Positions 1 to 9,897 are shown, counted from the first letter of the stretch. The stretch: DNA of 33,355 nt from Candidatus Peregrinibacteria bacterium (GCA_018664365.1 JABJOK010000103.1:1-33355); one strand, 5' to 3'. Numbers and translations: made by a program. Notes: generated by a model not told the origin, from the sequence alone.

Positions 1-3000
1 CCTCCTTTCGCACTACAGCATCCCCAACCAGCTCCGCCAGAACCAAGAGTTGAAATATTCGTAATATCAATATCTGAAATACCGCCAGCGTCTTCTTCAT
101 CATCCGTACCCCCATGTCCTCCATGTCCTCCTCCAGCACCACTAGCGTAGGTGCCATAGACACCCCCACCATCACCATATCCATCTTCATAACGCCCACC
201 ACCTTCATGTCCTCGTCCATCAACATCCACAGAACCATTCGCGGTAATATTTATATCTGTAGAGCTAACATTCACAACATGAGCCCCATTGTCTTCGGTG
301 TTCTCCCCGTGCGTTAACATCCCATAAGCATTTATATTCAAAGTAGCAATACTAAAGGCACTTGAAGAAGTATAATCATACAGTTCCAAAGTTCCCTTAA
401 TACTACCATTGGTTCCATTAAGAGTAAGAGTAGTAGCATTATTTAAAGTAGCAGTATCATAAAATTCCAATTCGGTATCATCAATTATCAAAGTTGCATT
501 GGGAGTAAGGACCCCTCCTGCCTCTATACTAAGAGTTCCTGTTCCATCCCCACTAAAGAAAGGGGCATTATCACTATCATCCAAAACTAATGTCTTCCCA
601 GAAGGAACAACGTATTTATTATCACCAACAATTTTAATCCTAGCAGCAGTGACAGAAGAAGGATACTGAGTTGAAGTACCCCCAGTATTAGAACCATTAT
701 CAACACATATATCGCCAGAATCCCCATCAGTATCTACTATATATATAGGACCAGCACCTCCATCAGCATAACCAGCTCCCCCCAAAGCACTGATACTGGA
801 ACAGCTTATATTTGCTGTCAAAGTAGTAGTGTACTCAACAGAAACAGCACCACCGCCACCAGCACCAGCTCCATGGCCAACACTAGCAAGTCCTCCATCA
901 GCACTAATTGAAGCAGTTGCATCACCTGTGATGGAATCAGCTACCAATTTCACTCCACCACCAGCTCCACCTCCTGCATAGTCAGTCCCAGCATCACCAT
1001 CTGCAGTAATAGTCCCATCAATATCTAAAGTCCCACTTGCAGTCAATATTACAAGCCCTCCGCCATCTCCACCATTCCCACTCAAAGCACTTCCACGACC
1101 TCCCCCACCAGATCCAAAAGTAGCAATGTTTGCAATATCAACATCAGCAGCAGTACCGGCATCACCATCTGTGTCATTTCCACCATCACCACCATGCCCA
1201 GCACCAGTTCCAGATGCATAGCCACCATAGACACCAGCAGCAGGCCCAAATCCATCTGTTGTCTGAATCTTACTTCCCTGATGACCACGTCCATCAACAT
1301 CTACTTCAGCGTCAGCATTAATATTAATAGTAGTTGCACTAACGTTAACAGCATGTTCACCATTCCCCTCAGTGTTCTCCCCATGCGTTAACATCGAATA
1401 AGCGTTCAAATTCAAAGTAGCAATACTGAATGCCAAAGATGATGTGAAATATCTCAAATCAAGATATCCCATCTCCCCAGCATCAGTTCCAGTAATGTTC
1501 AAAGTACTAACTCCACTTAGAGTTCCTGTCTGATGCATTTCCAAAATAGCATCCTGAATAGTCAAAGTTGCATTAGCATATAACGTACCTTCAGTAACAC
1601 GAATTATCCCAGTACCATCACCATTTTCGACAGGACTGTTGTCAGGGTCATTAAGAGTCAAGCTGCCTCCACTCGGGATTGTGTATTCAGCATTGTTTTG
1701 TAAGTCTATATTTTTCGCAGTGACACTAGCAGCCGCCTGAGTAGAGGTAGCACCATCTCTGGCTCCATTATCAGAATACAAAGAGGCAGAATCTCCACTA
1801 TCAGTATCATAGATAGCAACTATCCCTGCACCACCATCTTCAGCAGATCCTCCCTTAGCGCCACCGTAATGATCAATATCTGAAGACGCAATCGAATTAG
1901 ATGTAGTGAACTCTATATAAACTCCACCACCGCCTCCTCCTCCGGCTCCATAGCTACCACCATTACCTCCAATAACACTAAAATCATCAACAGCATCGGT
2001 ATTCGTAATTATGTCTGCAACCAGCTTAATACCGCCTCCAGCTCCACCCCCTCCAGTCTCTATCCCAGAAGTTCCATCTGCAGTGATAGTTCCACTGATA
2101 TCAATAGTTCCAGTAGCCTGCAAAATAACTAATCCGCCACCATCGCCACCAGCCAAACTACAGCAACCACCACCACCACCTCCAGAACCAAGAGTAGAGG
2201 GATCATAAATGCTCATATAACCAACTCCGCCAGCATCGCCCTCCACATCCATTCCTCCATTACCATGGTGCCCGCCACCACTACCATCCGCATAAGTTGC
2301 AAAAAATCCACCCCCAGTACCATTACCATCCTGAGAATGTCCCCCTCCTTCGTGTCCAAGTCCATCAACGTCCACAGCTCCACCATCTTCAATTGTTATA
2401 TTTGCAGCCGAGAAATCAACCTCATAGAGCTGAGAGTCTCCATCCACATAAGCATGATCCCCATGCGTCAAAGTTCCTCCACTCTCAACCGTCAAAGTGC
2501 CAGTGAGAGTTTGAGTATCATCATTGTTCTGAGTCAATGTCCCCCCACTAGCAATAGTAATATTATCAACTGCATTAATAGTATAATCTCCAATCGTCAC
2601 AGCATGACTTATACTTACGTCCTCTCCCGCCTGAGGAACCGTTCCCCCGCAATTGTCCCAGGTGCCAGCCGTATTCCAATCGCCCTCAGACCCAGAAGAG
2701 GTACAACTATCAGGAGCCAAAAAAGTACCATCATCACCGTGGTCATAATCAGAAATACCACCAGTAACCGTAGCCGAAGAAATACTATTAGAAGTAACAT
2801 ATCCGAGATAAATACATCCTCCTCCTCCTCCCCCCCAGTAAGACGTAGGATAACCAACAGCTTCACCGCCCACTGCAGTAAAACTTGATGGTGTACCAGC
2901 TATAGTATTAGCTGTAATTTTAACACCACCACCAGCACCACCACCAGAACTAGCACCACCCCACCCACCATCAGCCGTAATCTCACCATTAATAGTGGCT

Positions 3001-3779
3001 GTGCCTGACACCTCTATCATGACTATACCGCCACCGGCACCACCATTACCATGACCACCACCAGAACCCATTGTAGCTGGGTTCGTTGAACTACAATAAG
3101 CTATACCACCCAGAGAACCTGCCTGATTACCATTACCACCATTACCGCCATGACCACCACCACCAGCATTACCAATAACATATGTACCAGGGGCTGGCCC
3201 CTCACCCTTGTCATAACCCAAGTCATCAACATCAATAGTTCCTCCAGCATCAACCGTAAACGTCGCTACCGAGAAATCAACTTCATAAGCTTGCGTAGTG
3301 CTATTATTACCATGTTTCAAAGTCCCTCCATCTAGAATCCATAACTCCCCCCAAAGTGTTTGCTGGACATTATTCATCTGATACACGGTAGAAGCAGCAT
3401 CAAGCCGAAGATTTGTCCCTGTTCCAATATTTCCATATAAATATAGTCTCGCAGTATTCCCCATTAAGGCACCACCAATAGTCAAAGTATCAAAATCTGC
3501 AATCTGACCACCAGCCACTTGCACAGTATAACTCGTAGTAGGACTACCAATATAGACAGCATCCCATTGAGTAGGCACAACATCCCCTGACCAGTTGTTA
3601 GCACTGTTCCAAAGCCCATCACCCGCTCCACCATCCCACGTAATAAGAGCCGCATACGCCACAGGACTGGTCATAAGAACATACGGCCCCACACAAGCAA
3701 ATACGAGCGCTAAAACACCTCCAAGTAGAATTTTTTTTAAACCATTCATAGGTATGGCTAATTTCTCGAAATTTTTCAT
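1..3779 (-). CDS. Giant glycine-rich repetitive surface protein (3' end outside window)
   Basis: The reading frame is open from 3779 to the left window edge (about 1,259 codons); I checked the frame near 3650, 2213, 1139 and 59. The C terminus lies outside. A signal peptide is clear: residues 15-16 are KK, then a hydrophobic stretch, ending near AYA (residue 43). The mature protein starts with a W-D-G-G-x-G-D-G-L-W-N-S-A-N-N-W-S-G-D motif, which I associate with repeat-rich extracellular proteins. Four divergent units follow, each with an LTHG/LKHG motif, a VDVDGxGHxGGG-type Gly/His patch, an (A/S)T(L/F/M)GSGGG motif and a GGGLVIL-like strand. Strand-turn periodicity suggests a parallel beta-helix (inference). 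ATG at 3779 was chosen because it is shared with the next gene; ATG at 3749 is the alternative. No Shine-Dalgarno is visible. The likely role is a cell-surface fibre, adhesin or sheath; the exact function is unknown. Confidence 0.85.
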   Translation of the reverse strand, partial: MKNFEKLAIPMNGLKKILLGGVLALVFACVGPYVLMTSPVAYAALITWDGGAGDGLWNSANNWSGDVVPTQWDAVYIGSPTTSYTVQVAGGQIADFDTLTIGGALMGNTARLYLYGNIGTGTNLRLDAASTVYQMNNVQQTLWGELWILDGGTLKHGNNSTTQAYEVDFSVATFTVDAGGTIDVDDLGYDKGEGPAPGTYVIGNAGGGGHGGNGGNGNQAGSLGGIAYCSSTNPATMGSGGGHGNGGAGGGIVMIEVSGTATINGEITADGGWGGASSGGGAGGGVKITANTIAGTPSSFTAVGGEAVGYPTSYWGGGGGGCIYLGYVTSNSISSATVTGGISDYDHGDDGTFLAPDSCTSSGSEGDWNTAGTWDNCGGTVPQAGEDVSISHAVTIGDYTINAVDNITIASGGTLTQNNDDTQTLTGTLTVESGGTLTHGDHAYVDGDSQLYEVDFSAANITIEDGGAVDVDGLGHEGGGHSQDGNGTGGGFFATYADGSGGGHHGNGGMDVEGDAGGVGYMSIYDPSTLGSGGGGGGCCSLAGGDGGGLVILQATGTIDISGTITADGTSGIETGGGGAGGGIKLVADIITNTDAVDDFSVIGGNGGSYGAGGGGGGGVYIEFTTSNSIASSDIDHYGGAKGGSAEDGGAGIVAIYDTDSGDSASLYSDNGARDGATSTQAAASVTAKNIDLQNNAEYTIPSGGSLTLNDPDNSPVENGDGTGIIRVTEGTLYANATLTIQDAILEMHQTGTLSGVSTLNITGTDAGEMGYLDLRYFTSSLAFSIATLNLNAYSMLTHGENTEGNGEHAVNVSATTININADAEVDVDGRGHQGSKIQTTDGFGPAAGVYGGYASGTGAGHGGDGGNDTDGDAGTAADVDIANIATFGSGGGGRGSALSGNGGDGGGLVILTASGTLDIDGTITADGDAGTDYAGGGAGGGVKLVADSITGDATASISADGGLASVGHGAGAGGGGAVSVEYTTTLTANISCSSISALGGAGYADGGAGPIYIVDTDGDSGDICVDNGSNTGGTSTQYPSSVTAARIKIVGDNKYVVPSGKTLVLDDSDNAPFFSGDGTGTLSIEAGGVLTPNATLIIDDTELEFYDTATLNNATTLTLNGTNGSIKGTLELYDYTSSSAFSIATLNINAYGMLTHGENTEDNGAHVVNVSSTDINITANGSVDVDGRGHEGGGRYEDGYGDGGGVYGTYASGAGGGHGGHGGTDDEEDAGGISDIDITNISTLGSGGAGWGCCSAKG
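40..3330 (-). repeat. Four divergent ~0.85-1.08 kb in-frame repeats coding Gly-rich units
   Basis: Within the partial giant gene the same order of motifs recurs four times. The LTHG/LKHG motif lies near 3318, 2465, 1390 and 310, and the GSGG motif near 3065, 2180, 1110 and 40. Spacings are therefore roughly 850-890, 1,070 and 1,070 bases. The copies are clearly related at protein level but diverged at DNA level, so this is an old tandem duplication and not a recent one. Each unit ends in a run of Gly codons, which on the plus strand reads as CCACCACC-like tracts. The first (N-terminal) unit is shorter. Confidence 0.8.
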
Positions 3780-3824
3780 TTTAAAAATACCAGAAAAGCG
3801 CACAAAAGAACATTCTGCAGCAAG
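3722..3824 (-). repeat. Shared leader/signal segment, copy A (5' end of Gly-rich protein gene)
   Basis: This 103-base segment matches 9717-9819 with about 95 identical positions and no gap by eye. It covers roughly 45 bases upstream of the ATG at 3779 plus the codons for the N-terminal and early hydrophobic part of the signal peptide. Identity stops sharply after the KKILL codons. Upstream it stops at CTTGCTGC; in copy A an in-frame TAA lies just before the shared block. A near-palindromic AGAATGTTCT sits in the upstream half. It may be a duplicated expression/export cassette or a conserved regulatory leader. Confidence 0.85.
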
Positions 3825-3849
3825 CTTTTAGACAATAACTAATATGAAT

Positions 3850-6800
3850 TTATTTCCTTATTTTTACCGTCCTCGCACTACCCACAACACTCTCTCTTTC
3901 ATCCATCACATAGGCAGTGAGGTCATGCTCCCCTACTGCTAACCTTTTTGGAATATCAATATTGAACTCCCCCTGCGAAGCGTCAGAGATCACTACAGAA
4001 GAAATAACAAGGCTCTTGAACGATACATAAACAGTAGAGCCAGGAGCAGCACGTCCTTTGATAGTATTCGAACCTGGAGTGCGGATTGCAATAAACTCTT
4101 CCTTGTCAAAATCATCAACTATTAGCTCAACATTCTCAAGCAACATAGCAATAAAGACTAACAATTTATCATTCTCAGAAAACTTCAAATACTCAATATT
4201 AGTAGAGCTATCATTCTTAACTTCAAACACATCAATAGACTCAACTTCTTCATTTTCATCATCAGTAACTACAATAAAGTATTCACCATCCTCCAAACCT
4301 TGCCATGAAAGAATCTCGCCCTTTCCATCATCACCTATAACGGTTTCTCCCAAGAAAGTTTTAGATGAGCTGTCATTAATTGGAGCAACATAAATACTAA
4401 CCTTATCATCTGGCTCTCCAGCAAGCCTGAACACCGGAGTATTTCCATAAGAGACAGCATCCAAGTTTGTAATCTTTGCAGAATATTTTAAATATACAGT
4501 TTCTTCATCGTTCTCGTCCTCTGGAAGCTCTTCTTCAAAAACTTCATCAGCAACTAAAGGGTCAGTTCCAAAGAATATCTCGTCAGCATTTGTTCGACCA
4601 TCTTCATCGGGATCAGGATTAAACAACGGAAGTCCATGAGAAATCTGCCACATATCATTGATGGTGTCTTCGTCAGAAGGCTTGCAGCGTTTTTCTGTGC
4701 ATCCATCTAAATTTGTATTTTCATTAATGATAATAACGGTTTTTCCTGCCTCATCAGCAGCAGTTTTCTTTTCCTCATACTTCTCGTCAGTTTGAATGAT
4801 AATCTCAACCTCTTCGATGTCGCTAATCTCTAAAATTTCATCACCTTGCAAGACTTTAATATGCTTCTTACCTTTAGTAACCTGTTCTAAAAATTCTTTG
4901 CTAAGACCAGTTTTGAAATGTTTTTCGAGATATTTTATCTCCAGTTTTTCAGATACATCCTCGTATTTTTGTTCAGCCAATGCCATTCTTGTATCTTGAA
5001 GAACCTCGAGATATTTTAGGAAAAACTTCACCTTTTCCTCCTGGGGCATATCTACAGAAAAGTCAGGATTGTTTTTTTCAAGCTCTCTATCAAGATATTC
5101 ATCCATAGCACTCACAATTTCTTCTTGAAACTCTTCCTCAGGTTCTTCTTCAGCATCTTCGACAATCTCTGGATCAATAATAACTGGCTCTCCATATGGA
5201 AGGTCGTTTATTTGATCCAAGGCATTTTGAAGAATATCTTCTTCATTTTCTGAGACCTCTTCTTCATCAACATCAACAACGTCGTCAAGATCTTCCTCTT
5301 CTTCTTCCTCATTTTCGTCATCGTCATCGTCTACTGCCGGAGGAGTAACTGGAGGACCTATAGATCCACCAGAAGAAATAATTGCCGGCGGCGCATCAGC
5401 AGTCACAGCACCAATAGTAGCAGAGTCGGTGGTGTTGCCAGAGGCATCTCTAACAGTAATTTTAAAGATATGTGGACTACTAGATGTAAGGCCAGTTGAT
5501 GTCCAGGTAGTAACTGCTTGCCATCCAGAATCAGTCCCTTTTGTTAAGTTTGTAAATTTATAAGGAGTTACATGCATTCCCGAATCTCCATCAGTTGGAG
5601 TTCCATCAATAGAAAGTCCAACGCTAGAAGTAGTAGTTCCTGTTGAAGACAATATAACGGCAGAAATATCAGGATCAGTAGTGTCTAATTGAAAAGCAAC
5701 ACTTCCGCTATTTGCAATAACCTCAGAAGAGGTTAAGCCGTGGTTTTCCACCGCCTGAACTTTCCAGTAATAATCTCCAGCAGCCAAGGTTTGAGATTCC
5801 GCTCCTATAGTATAGGCGCCACCAGTATCGGCAGCCTGCCCTACGGTAAAGCCCTGTGTAGTCCCAGAAACGATGTCATTAGCTCCATAAGTATAGTGAA
5901 CAACAGGGCTAGAAAAATCATCGTCATCATCAACATAAATAATATATCCCAAGCTGTCTCCATCTGGATCAGTAAGAGTGAAATTCAGAGTAGGAGTTGT
6001 ATCCCCAGTCCATTCACCCATGGTTAAAGCCGCCTCAGTCAAATCTTCCTGAGTTGCAGTTTGCGAAAGAGATGGTGGATTTGCAGGTTGCTGAGAAAAT
6101 TTAAAAGTATATTTTGTCTCCCATCCACTAATGTTACCAGCGGTGTCTCTTGTATTGATACGAAGATAATAAGGAGTGTTTGGAAGGGGAGCAGCAGCGG
6201 CATCATATGCAGGGGAAGAAACAGTTGCAGTAGGCGTAGTTGATGCAATCTCAGTTCCCCAATAAACATCATATTCATCTACTCCAGAACCACCAACATC
6301 AGTTCCAGAGGTCCAGACAAAATCCGGATCAGCAATTGTTGCCCAAGTATCGTCGAGCGACCCATTACTGTCAGTTACAGTTCCCGCATTTATAGGATCA
6401 ACAGAGTCGTAATAAAAGTTCACAGAACCAGTTAAACCATTGTTGGATGCATTATCTGTAGCAAAAACTTCAAACAGCTTTGTTCCATCAGCATCCGAGC
6501 TTAAGGTTACGTCCAAAGTGGTGTCATCCGGTGTAGTAGTTGAAGCAGTCCCCGCATCGGTTTCATAAGTATAATTTGCAATTCCAGAGCCTCCAACATC
6601 TCCTGGATCACTCCAAGAAAACTCGAATGAATTAGAATTAGTCCAAGAAGTTGGTGAAGAAGAAGGAGCCGGAGTATTTGGAGCGTCTTCATCAAACTTA
6701 TGTGTAAAAATAGTAGCCCAACAATCAGAATCAGCAGGGCGATCTACATTGGTGTTTGTACAAGTATCGCTTCCCCCATCAGGGTCAGCCCAGTTACCTG

Positions 6801-9774
6801 CAAGATCTTGAGTGATTACTCTTAAATATCTTTCTCCAGATTCTGCAAGTGAGCTAGGGTCGACAGCATCGGTCAAAATAGAGTCAGTAGTAACACCAGT
6901 AGCGCTTGTATCAAAGTACCAATAATATTGATAGATTCCATTTGTATCAAATTCATTTGTAAATGAAGTGAAGTCTGGATCATCATTGGTATTACTCCAG
7001 GTATCGTCAACTGCCCCTTGTCCGTCAATTGCTCCATCGGGATTAGTTGGTGCAGTTGTGTCGTAAATAATATTATCAGTAATGACTGAGGATTCATTCC
7101 CGAGCGCATCCTTAAAAATTGCATAAACAGTTTTGGTTCCCTCTGAAGAATCTCCTCCATAGGCAACATCGCTGAAGTCCCAAGAAGCCTTTGTAGCACC
7201 ATAAGCTTCATAAGCACTATATGTAATTCCATCATTACTGAACTTCATTTCAGAAGCTCCAGTAATAGCAGAAAGGTCTACGTCCTCAGTCAGGCTAGAT
7301 GTGAAAGTAGTTCCCCCGGCAGCATCTGTAGTCGATTGGATTGCAGTAACGCCAGATGGAGCCTGGTTATCCACAGTAAATACTAAAGAGGTATCGTCGG
7401 CAGTTACGGTTCCATCGTCAACAGTTACCATAATTTGTACAGTTTCAGGCTCAGCTGTAATAGGAACGTAGTCAGGAGTTGCGTTCTGACTATCCCAGAC
7501 AATGGTCAAAGTGTTCTCTCCACTTGAAGTATCTACCGCACTAAATTGTCCAGCAGTTTCATCAAAATCACCATTAGTAATTGTAGGAGTAGCTCCATAA
7601 GAAGGAGTCACAGAATCAAGATACGTTCTATTCCAGCTAACTCCTGCATCAGTGGTGTAATCCACCTTTACCTCAAGAGGGTTATCATTAGCATCGGCAA
7701 CACCAACTGTGAAAGTTACTTTTCCAAGACCGTCGGTAGTTTGTGAAACAAGTTCAGGTGTTGTGTCGATAGTAGGGGCATCGTTTGTAGAATAAGTAAT
7801 AGTGTCAGTAATAGCGGATGATTCATTCCCAAAATCATCTTTAAAAATCGCATACACAGTTTTTGTCCCTTCGGTAGAATCGCCTCCATAGGTAGCATTA
7901 GACATATCCCAAGAAGACTTAGTAACAGCATAAGCCTCGTAGGCAGTATATGTAATTCCATCATTACTAAACTTCATCTCAGTAGCTCCAGTTATAGCAG
8001 AAAGATCGATGTCTTCGATTAAGCTAGAGGTTGAAGTATTAGTGCCATCAGTACTAGATTGAATTACAAAAGTTCCATAAGGCATCTGATTATTGACAGT
8101 GAAAGTTGAAGAGCTATCACTAGCAGTATCAGTTCCATCGTCTGCAGTTACCTTAACCTGAACAGTGCTAAGATCAGCACCTATATAAGTATAGCTTGGA
8201 GTAGAGTACTTACTGTCCCATGTAACGGTTATGTCTTTCGTTCCTCCTGCGGTATCTACGCTAAATTGTCCGGCGGTAGAATCGTGGGCACCATTGGTTA
8301 TTGTAAGAGGACCTTCTGCAGAAGGTGTAGCAGAATCAATATAGGCTCTGTACCAATTAGTTCCATTAGTTGTATATTCTATTGTTATCTCAGAAGTATC
8401 GGCCACATCTGTCTCTTCAACAGAAAAATCAAAAGTTATAGTCCCAAGTCCATCTGTAGATTGATGTGATGGAGTAGCCGGAATAACATTTGTTACGACA
8501 GGGGCGGCGTTTGTCACTTCTGCATAATTGAATATATATGCTGCTCCAGCATCTATCCCGTTGTCATCATCGAAGGCTGCTCCTATTAGTGCATAATTAT
8601 TACTATTTATGGCAACTCCACATCCAAAGTTATCTTCAGCTTCGCCATCACTTGCTATTAGCGTGCTTCCTAACTGACTCCATGTGGATCCAGATCTTTG
8701 ATATATATACGCCGCTCCATTGTAGGCTGGATTGAGTGTATCTGCCTCACCAATTATTGCATATGAACCGTTTAGATCTACACTAGTTCCATAAGTACCT
8801 GTCCCTGGTGTTATTGTTTGCTGATGACTCCAGGTATCTCCTAATCTATAATACACGTATACGTTAGGCCCATAATGTGTGGCAATAAAATAATCTCCTG
8901 ATACTGCTATGGATGAGGTTCCCATGCCCATTTCTGACGATAATGCTGGTTCTAGCTTTTGCTGTTGTGACCAGGTCTCACCACTTCTAGTGAATACATA
9001 TACAGAGCCTGCGTTTACTCCTTTTGTATTATCTTCGCCTGGAGCACCAGCGACCACTGTATCTCCATCTATATCTACTGTATATCCGACATAAGCGTTT
9101 GCTTCATCGTCATCGGCAGCTAGTGGATACCAGGTCGCCATGACACCAGTTTGCACTGTCCAGCTTTCTAGGCCTGTATCTCTTTTGTATATCTCTATTC
9201 CACCTTGGCCCAGACGTTGGGGGATGGTGGGGCTGTAATTAGGCCCTCCCACCACTGCATAATCTCCATCTATGCCTACGCTCCACCCGAAGTCACCTGC
9301 ATGGGGAGACGTAATGTATTCCGTTATACTCCATGTATCCAATCCAGTGTCTCTTTTGTATATATATGATCTATTGTCCGATGGGGCTCCGATGATCATA
9401 TAGTCACCACTTATATCCACACTTCTTCCAAAGCTGCTACTCGAAGGGCCCGTAAGCATATCTACCTGAGCCCAGGTAGCCCCTGATCTTTTAAATACAT
9501 AGGCCTTGTCTTCGTCTTCTGCCCCAACGACCGCATATGTTCCAGTGCTATCTACGGTTACAGATTCTCCATTAGTGCCTCCCCAGTAGTTACTGAAGTA
9601 TTCTCCTGCAGCGCCATCGTCGGGTGTGATTTTTTGCTGTTGACTCCAATCGGAAGCAGCATAGGCCACAAACCCCACAAAGCCCACGCAAACAAAAAAG
9701 AGCGATACAAACAGTACAAGTAGAATTTTTTTTAAATCATTCATAAGTATGGCAAATTTCTCAAAATTTTTCAT
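3850..9774 (-). CDS. Giant multidomain exported protein: FG-GAP propeller, Ig-like repeats, acidic linker, TSP3-like motif
   Basis: About 1,974 residues. An N-terminal signal peptide (KKILL then a hydrophobic run, ending AYA near residue 39) precedes seven FG-GAP-type repeats (about 40-420; strands such as DGDYAVVGGP and SGDYMIIGAP alternate with YIYKR and YVF), suggesting a seven-bladed beta-propeller. Several Ig/fibronectin-like modules follow (about 420-1460), including two near-copies carrying EMKFSNDGITY. Then come a run of Asp/Glu (about 1477-1522), a charged helical stretch, a TSP3/EF-hand-like NPDPDEDGRTNADE segment (about 1719-1735) and a C-terminal Ig-like domain. No LPXTG or C-terminal membrane segment was seen. 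The frame extends upstream through a TTG at 9798. I prefer ATG at 9774, shared with the downstream giant gene; ATG at 9744 is also possible. Likely a calcium-stabilised surface adhesin (inference). Confidence 0.88.
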   Translation of the reverse strand: MKNFEKFAILMNDLKKILLVLFVSLFFVCVGFVGFVAYAASDWSQQQKITPDDGAAGEYFSNYWGGTNGESVTVDSTGTYAVVGAEDEDKAYVFKRSGATWAQVDMLTGPSSSSFGRSVDISGDYMIIGAPSDNRSYIYKRDTGLDTWSITEYITSPHAGDFGWSVGIDGDYAVVGGPNYSPTIPQRLGQGGIEIYKRDTGLESWTVQTGVMATWYPLAADDDEANAYVGYTVDIDGDTVVAGAPGEDNTKGVNAGSVYVFTRSGETWSQQQKLEPALSSEMGMGTSSIAVSGDYFIATHYGPNVYVYYRLGDTWSHQQTITPGTGTYGTSVDLNGSYAIIGEADTLNPAYNGAAYIYQRSGSTWSQLGSTLIASDGEAEDNFGCGVAINSNNYALIGAAFDDDNGIDAGAAYIFNYAEVTNAAPVVTNVIPATPSHQSTDGLGTITFDFSVEETDVADTSEITIEYTTNGTNWYRAYIDSATPSAEGPLTITNGAHDSTAGQFSVDTAGGTKDITVTWDSKYSTPSYTYIGADLSTVQVKVTADDGTDTASDSSSTFTVNNQMPYGTFVIQSSTDGTNTSTSSLIEDIDLSAITGATEMKFSNDGITYTAYEAYAVTKSSWDMSNATYGGDSTEGTKTVYAIFKDDFGNESSAITDTITYSTNDAPTIDTTPELVSQTTDGLGKVTFTVGVADANDNPLEVKVDYTTDAGVSWNRTYLDSVTPSYGATPTITNGDFDETAGQFSAVDTSSGENTLTIVWDSQNATPDYVPITAEPETVQIMVTVDDGTVTADDTSLVFTVDNQAPSGVTAIQSTTDAAGGTTFTSSLTEDVDLSAITGASEMKFSNDGITYSAYEAYGATKASWDFSDVAYGGDSSEGTKTVYAIFKDALGNESSVITDNIIYDTTAPTNPDGAIDGQGAVDDTWSNTNDDPDFTSFTNEFDTNGIYQYYWYFDTSATGVTTDSILTDAVDPSSLAESGERYLRVITQDLAGNWADPDGGSDTCTNTNVDRPADSDCWATIFTHKFDEDAPNTPAPSSSPTSWTNSNSFEFSWSDPGDVGGSGIANYTYETDAGTASTTTPDDTTLDVTLSSDADGTKLFEVFATDNASNNGLTGSVNFYYDSVDPINAGTVTDSNGSLDDTWATIADPDFVWTSGTDVGGSGVDEYDVYWGTEIASTTPTATVSSPAYDAAAAPLPNTPYYLRINTRDTAGNISGWETKYTFKFSQQPANPPSLSQTATQEDLTEAALTMGEWTGDTTPTLNFTLTDPDGDSLGYIIYVDDDDDFSSPVVHYTYGANDIVSGTTQGFTVGQAADTGGAYTIGAESQTLAAGDYYWKVQAVENHGLTSSEVIANSGSVAFQLDTTDPDISAVILSSTGTTTSSVGLSIDGTPTDGDSGMHVTPYKFTNLTKGTDSGWQAVTTWTSTGLTSSSPHIFKITVRDASGNTTDSATIGAVTADAPPAIISSGGSIGPPVTPPAVDDDDDENEEEEEEDLDDVVDVDEEEVSENEEDILQNALDQINDLPYGEPVIIDPEIVEDAEEEPEEEFQEEIVSAMDEYLDRELEKNNPDFSVDMPQEEKVKFFLKYLEVLQDTRMALAEQKYEDVSEKLEIKYLEKHFKTGLSKEFLEQVTKGKKHIKVLQGDEILEISDIEEVEIIIQTDEKYEEKKTAADEAGKTVIIINENTNLDGCTEKRCKPSDEDTINDMWQISHGLPLFNPDPDEDGRTNADEIFFGTDPLVADEVFEEELPEDENDEETVYLKYSAKITNLDAVSYGNTPVFRLAGEPDDKVSIYVAPINDSSSKTFLGETVIGDDGKGEILSWQGLEDGEYFIVVTDDENEEVESIDVFEVKNDSSTNIEYLKFSENDKLLVFIAMLLENVELIVDDFDKEEFIAIRTPGSNTIKGRAAPGSTVYVSFKSLVISSVVISDASQGEFNIDIPKRLAVGEHDLTAYVMDERESVVGSARTVKIRK
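7060..8510 (-). repeat. Tandem duplication of an ~240-residue Ig-like module pair
   Basis: Two in-frame copies, about 735 bases apart, encode the order STDGLG / TTDGLG, DYTTDAG-like strand, R-(T/A)-Y-(L/I)-D-S, a TITNG segment, TxVWDS, VxVDDGT, EMKFSNDGITY and KTVYAIFKD. The EMKFSNDGITY codons lie near 7965 and 7230. Protein identity is high over the second half of each copy, so this duplication is younger than the other Ig-like modules of the same protein. Confidence 0.8.
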
Positions 9775-9819
9775 TTTAAAAATAGCAGAAAAGCACAAAA
9801 AAGAACATTCCGCAGCAAG
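9717..9819 (-). repeat. Shared leader/signal segment, copy B (5' end of FG-GAP protein gene)
   Basis: This is the partner of 3722-3824, about 95/103 identical by eye without gaps. Mismatches are scattered across both the untranslated part and the signal-peptide codons. Four changes fall after the ATG: one is silent, and the others exchange Leu/Phe, Pro/Leu and Gly/Asp. The segment therefore does not look like a strictly conserved coding region. Confidence 0.85.
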
Positions 9820-9897
9820 ATTCCAGGAAGCCGATAAACAAGAGTTTAATGAAAAAAGAAGAAGGCACTTTCAAGGCATTTCTGATAGACTCTTCGC

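Noticed and set aside
2265..2888. 207-residue plus-strand frame, and other plus-strand frames in 1-3700
   Set aside because: They lie opposite the continuous minus-strand Gly-rich frame; their Ser/Thr/Ile or Pro/His-rich composition is the antisense of Gly-rich codons.
9775..9798. TTG start at 9798 for the FG-GAP protein
   Set aside because: The in-frame ATGs at 9774 and 9744 give a normal signal peptide and are shared with the other giant gene, although the open leader frame in both copies is noted as a finding.
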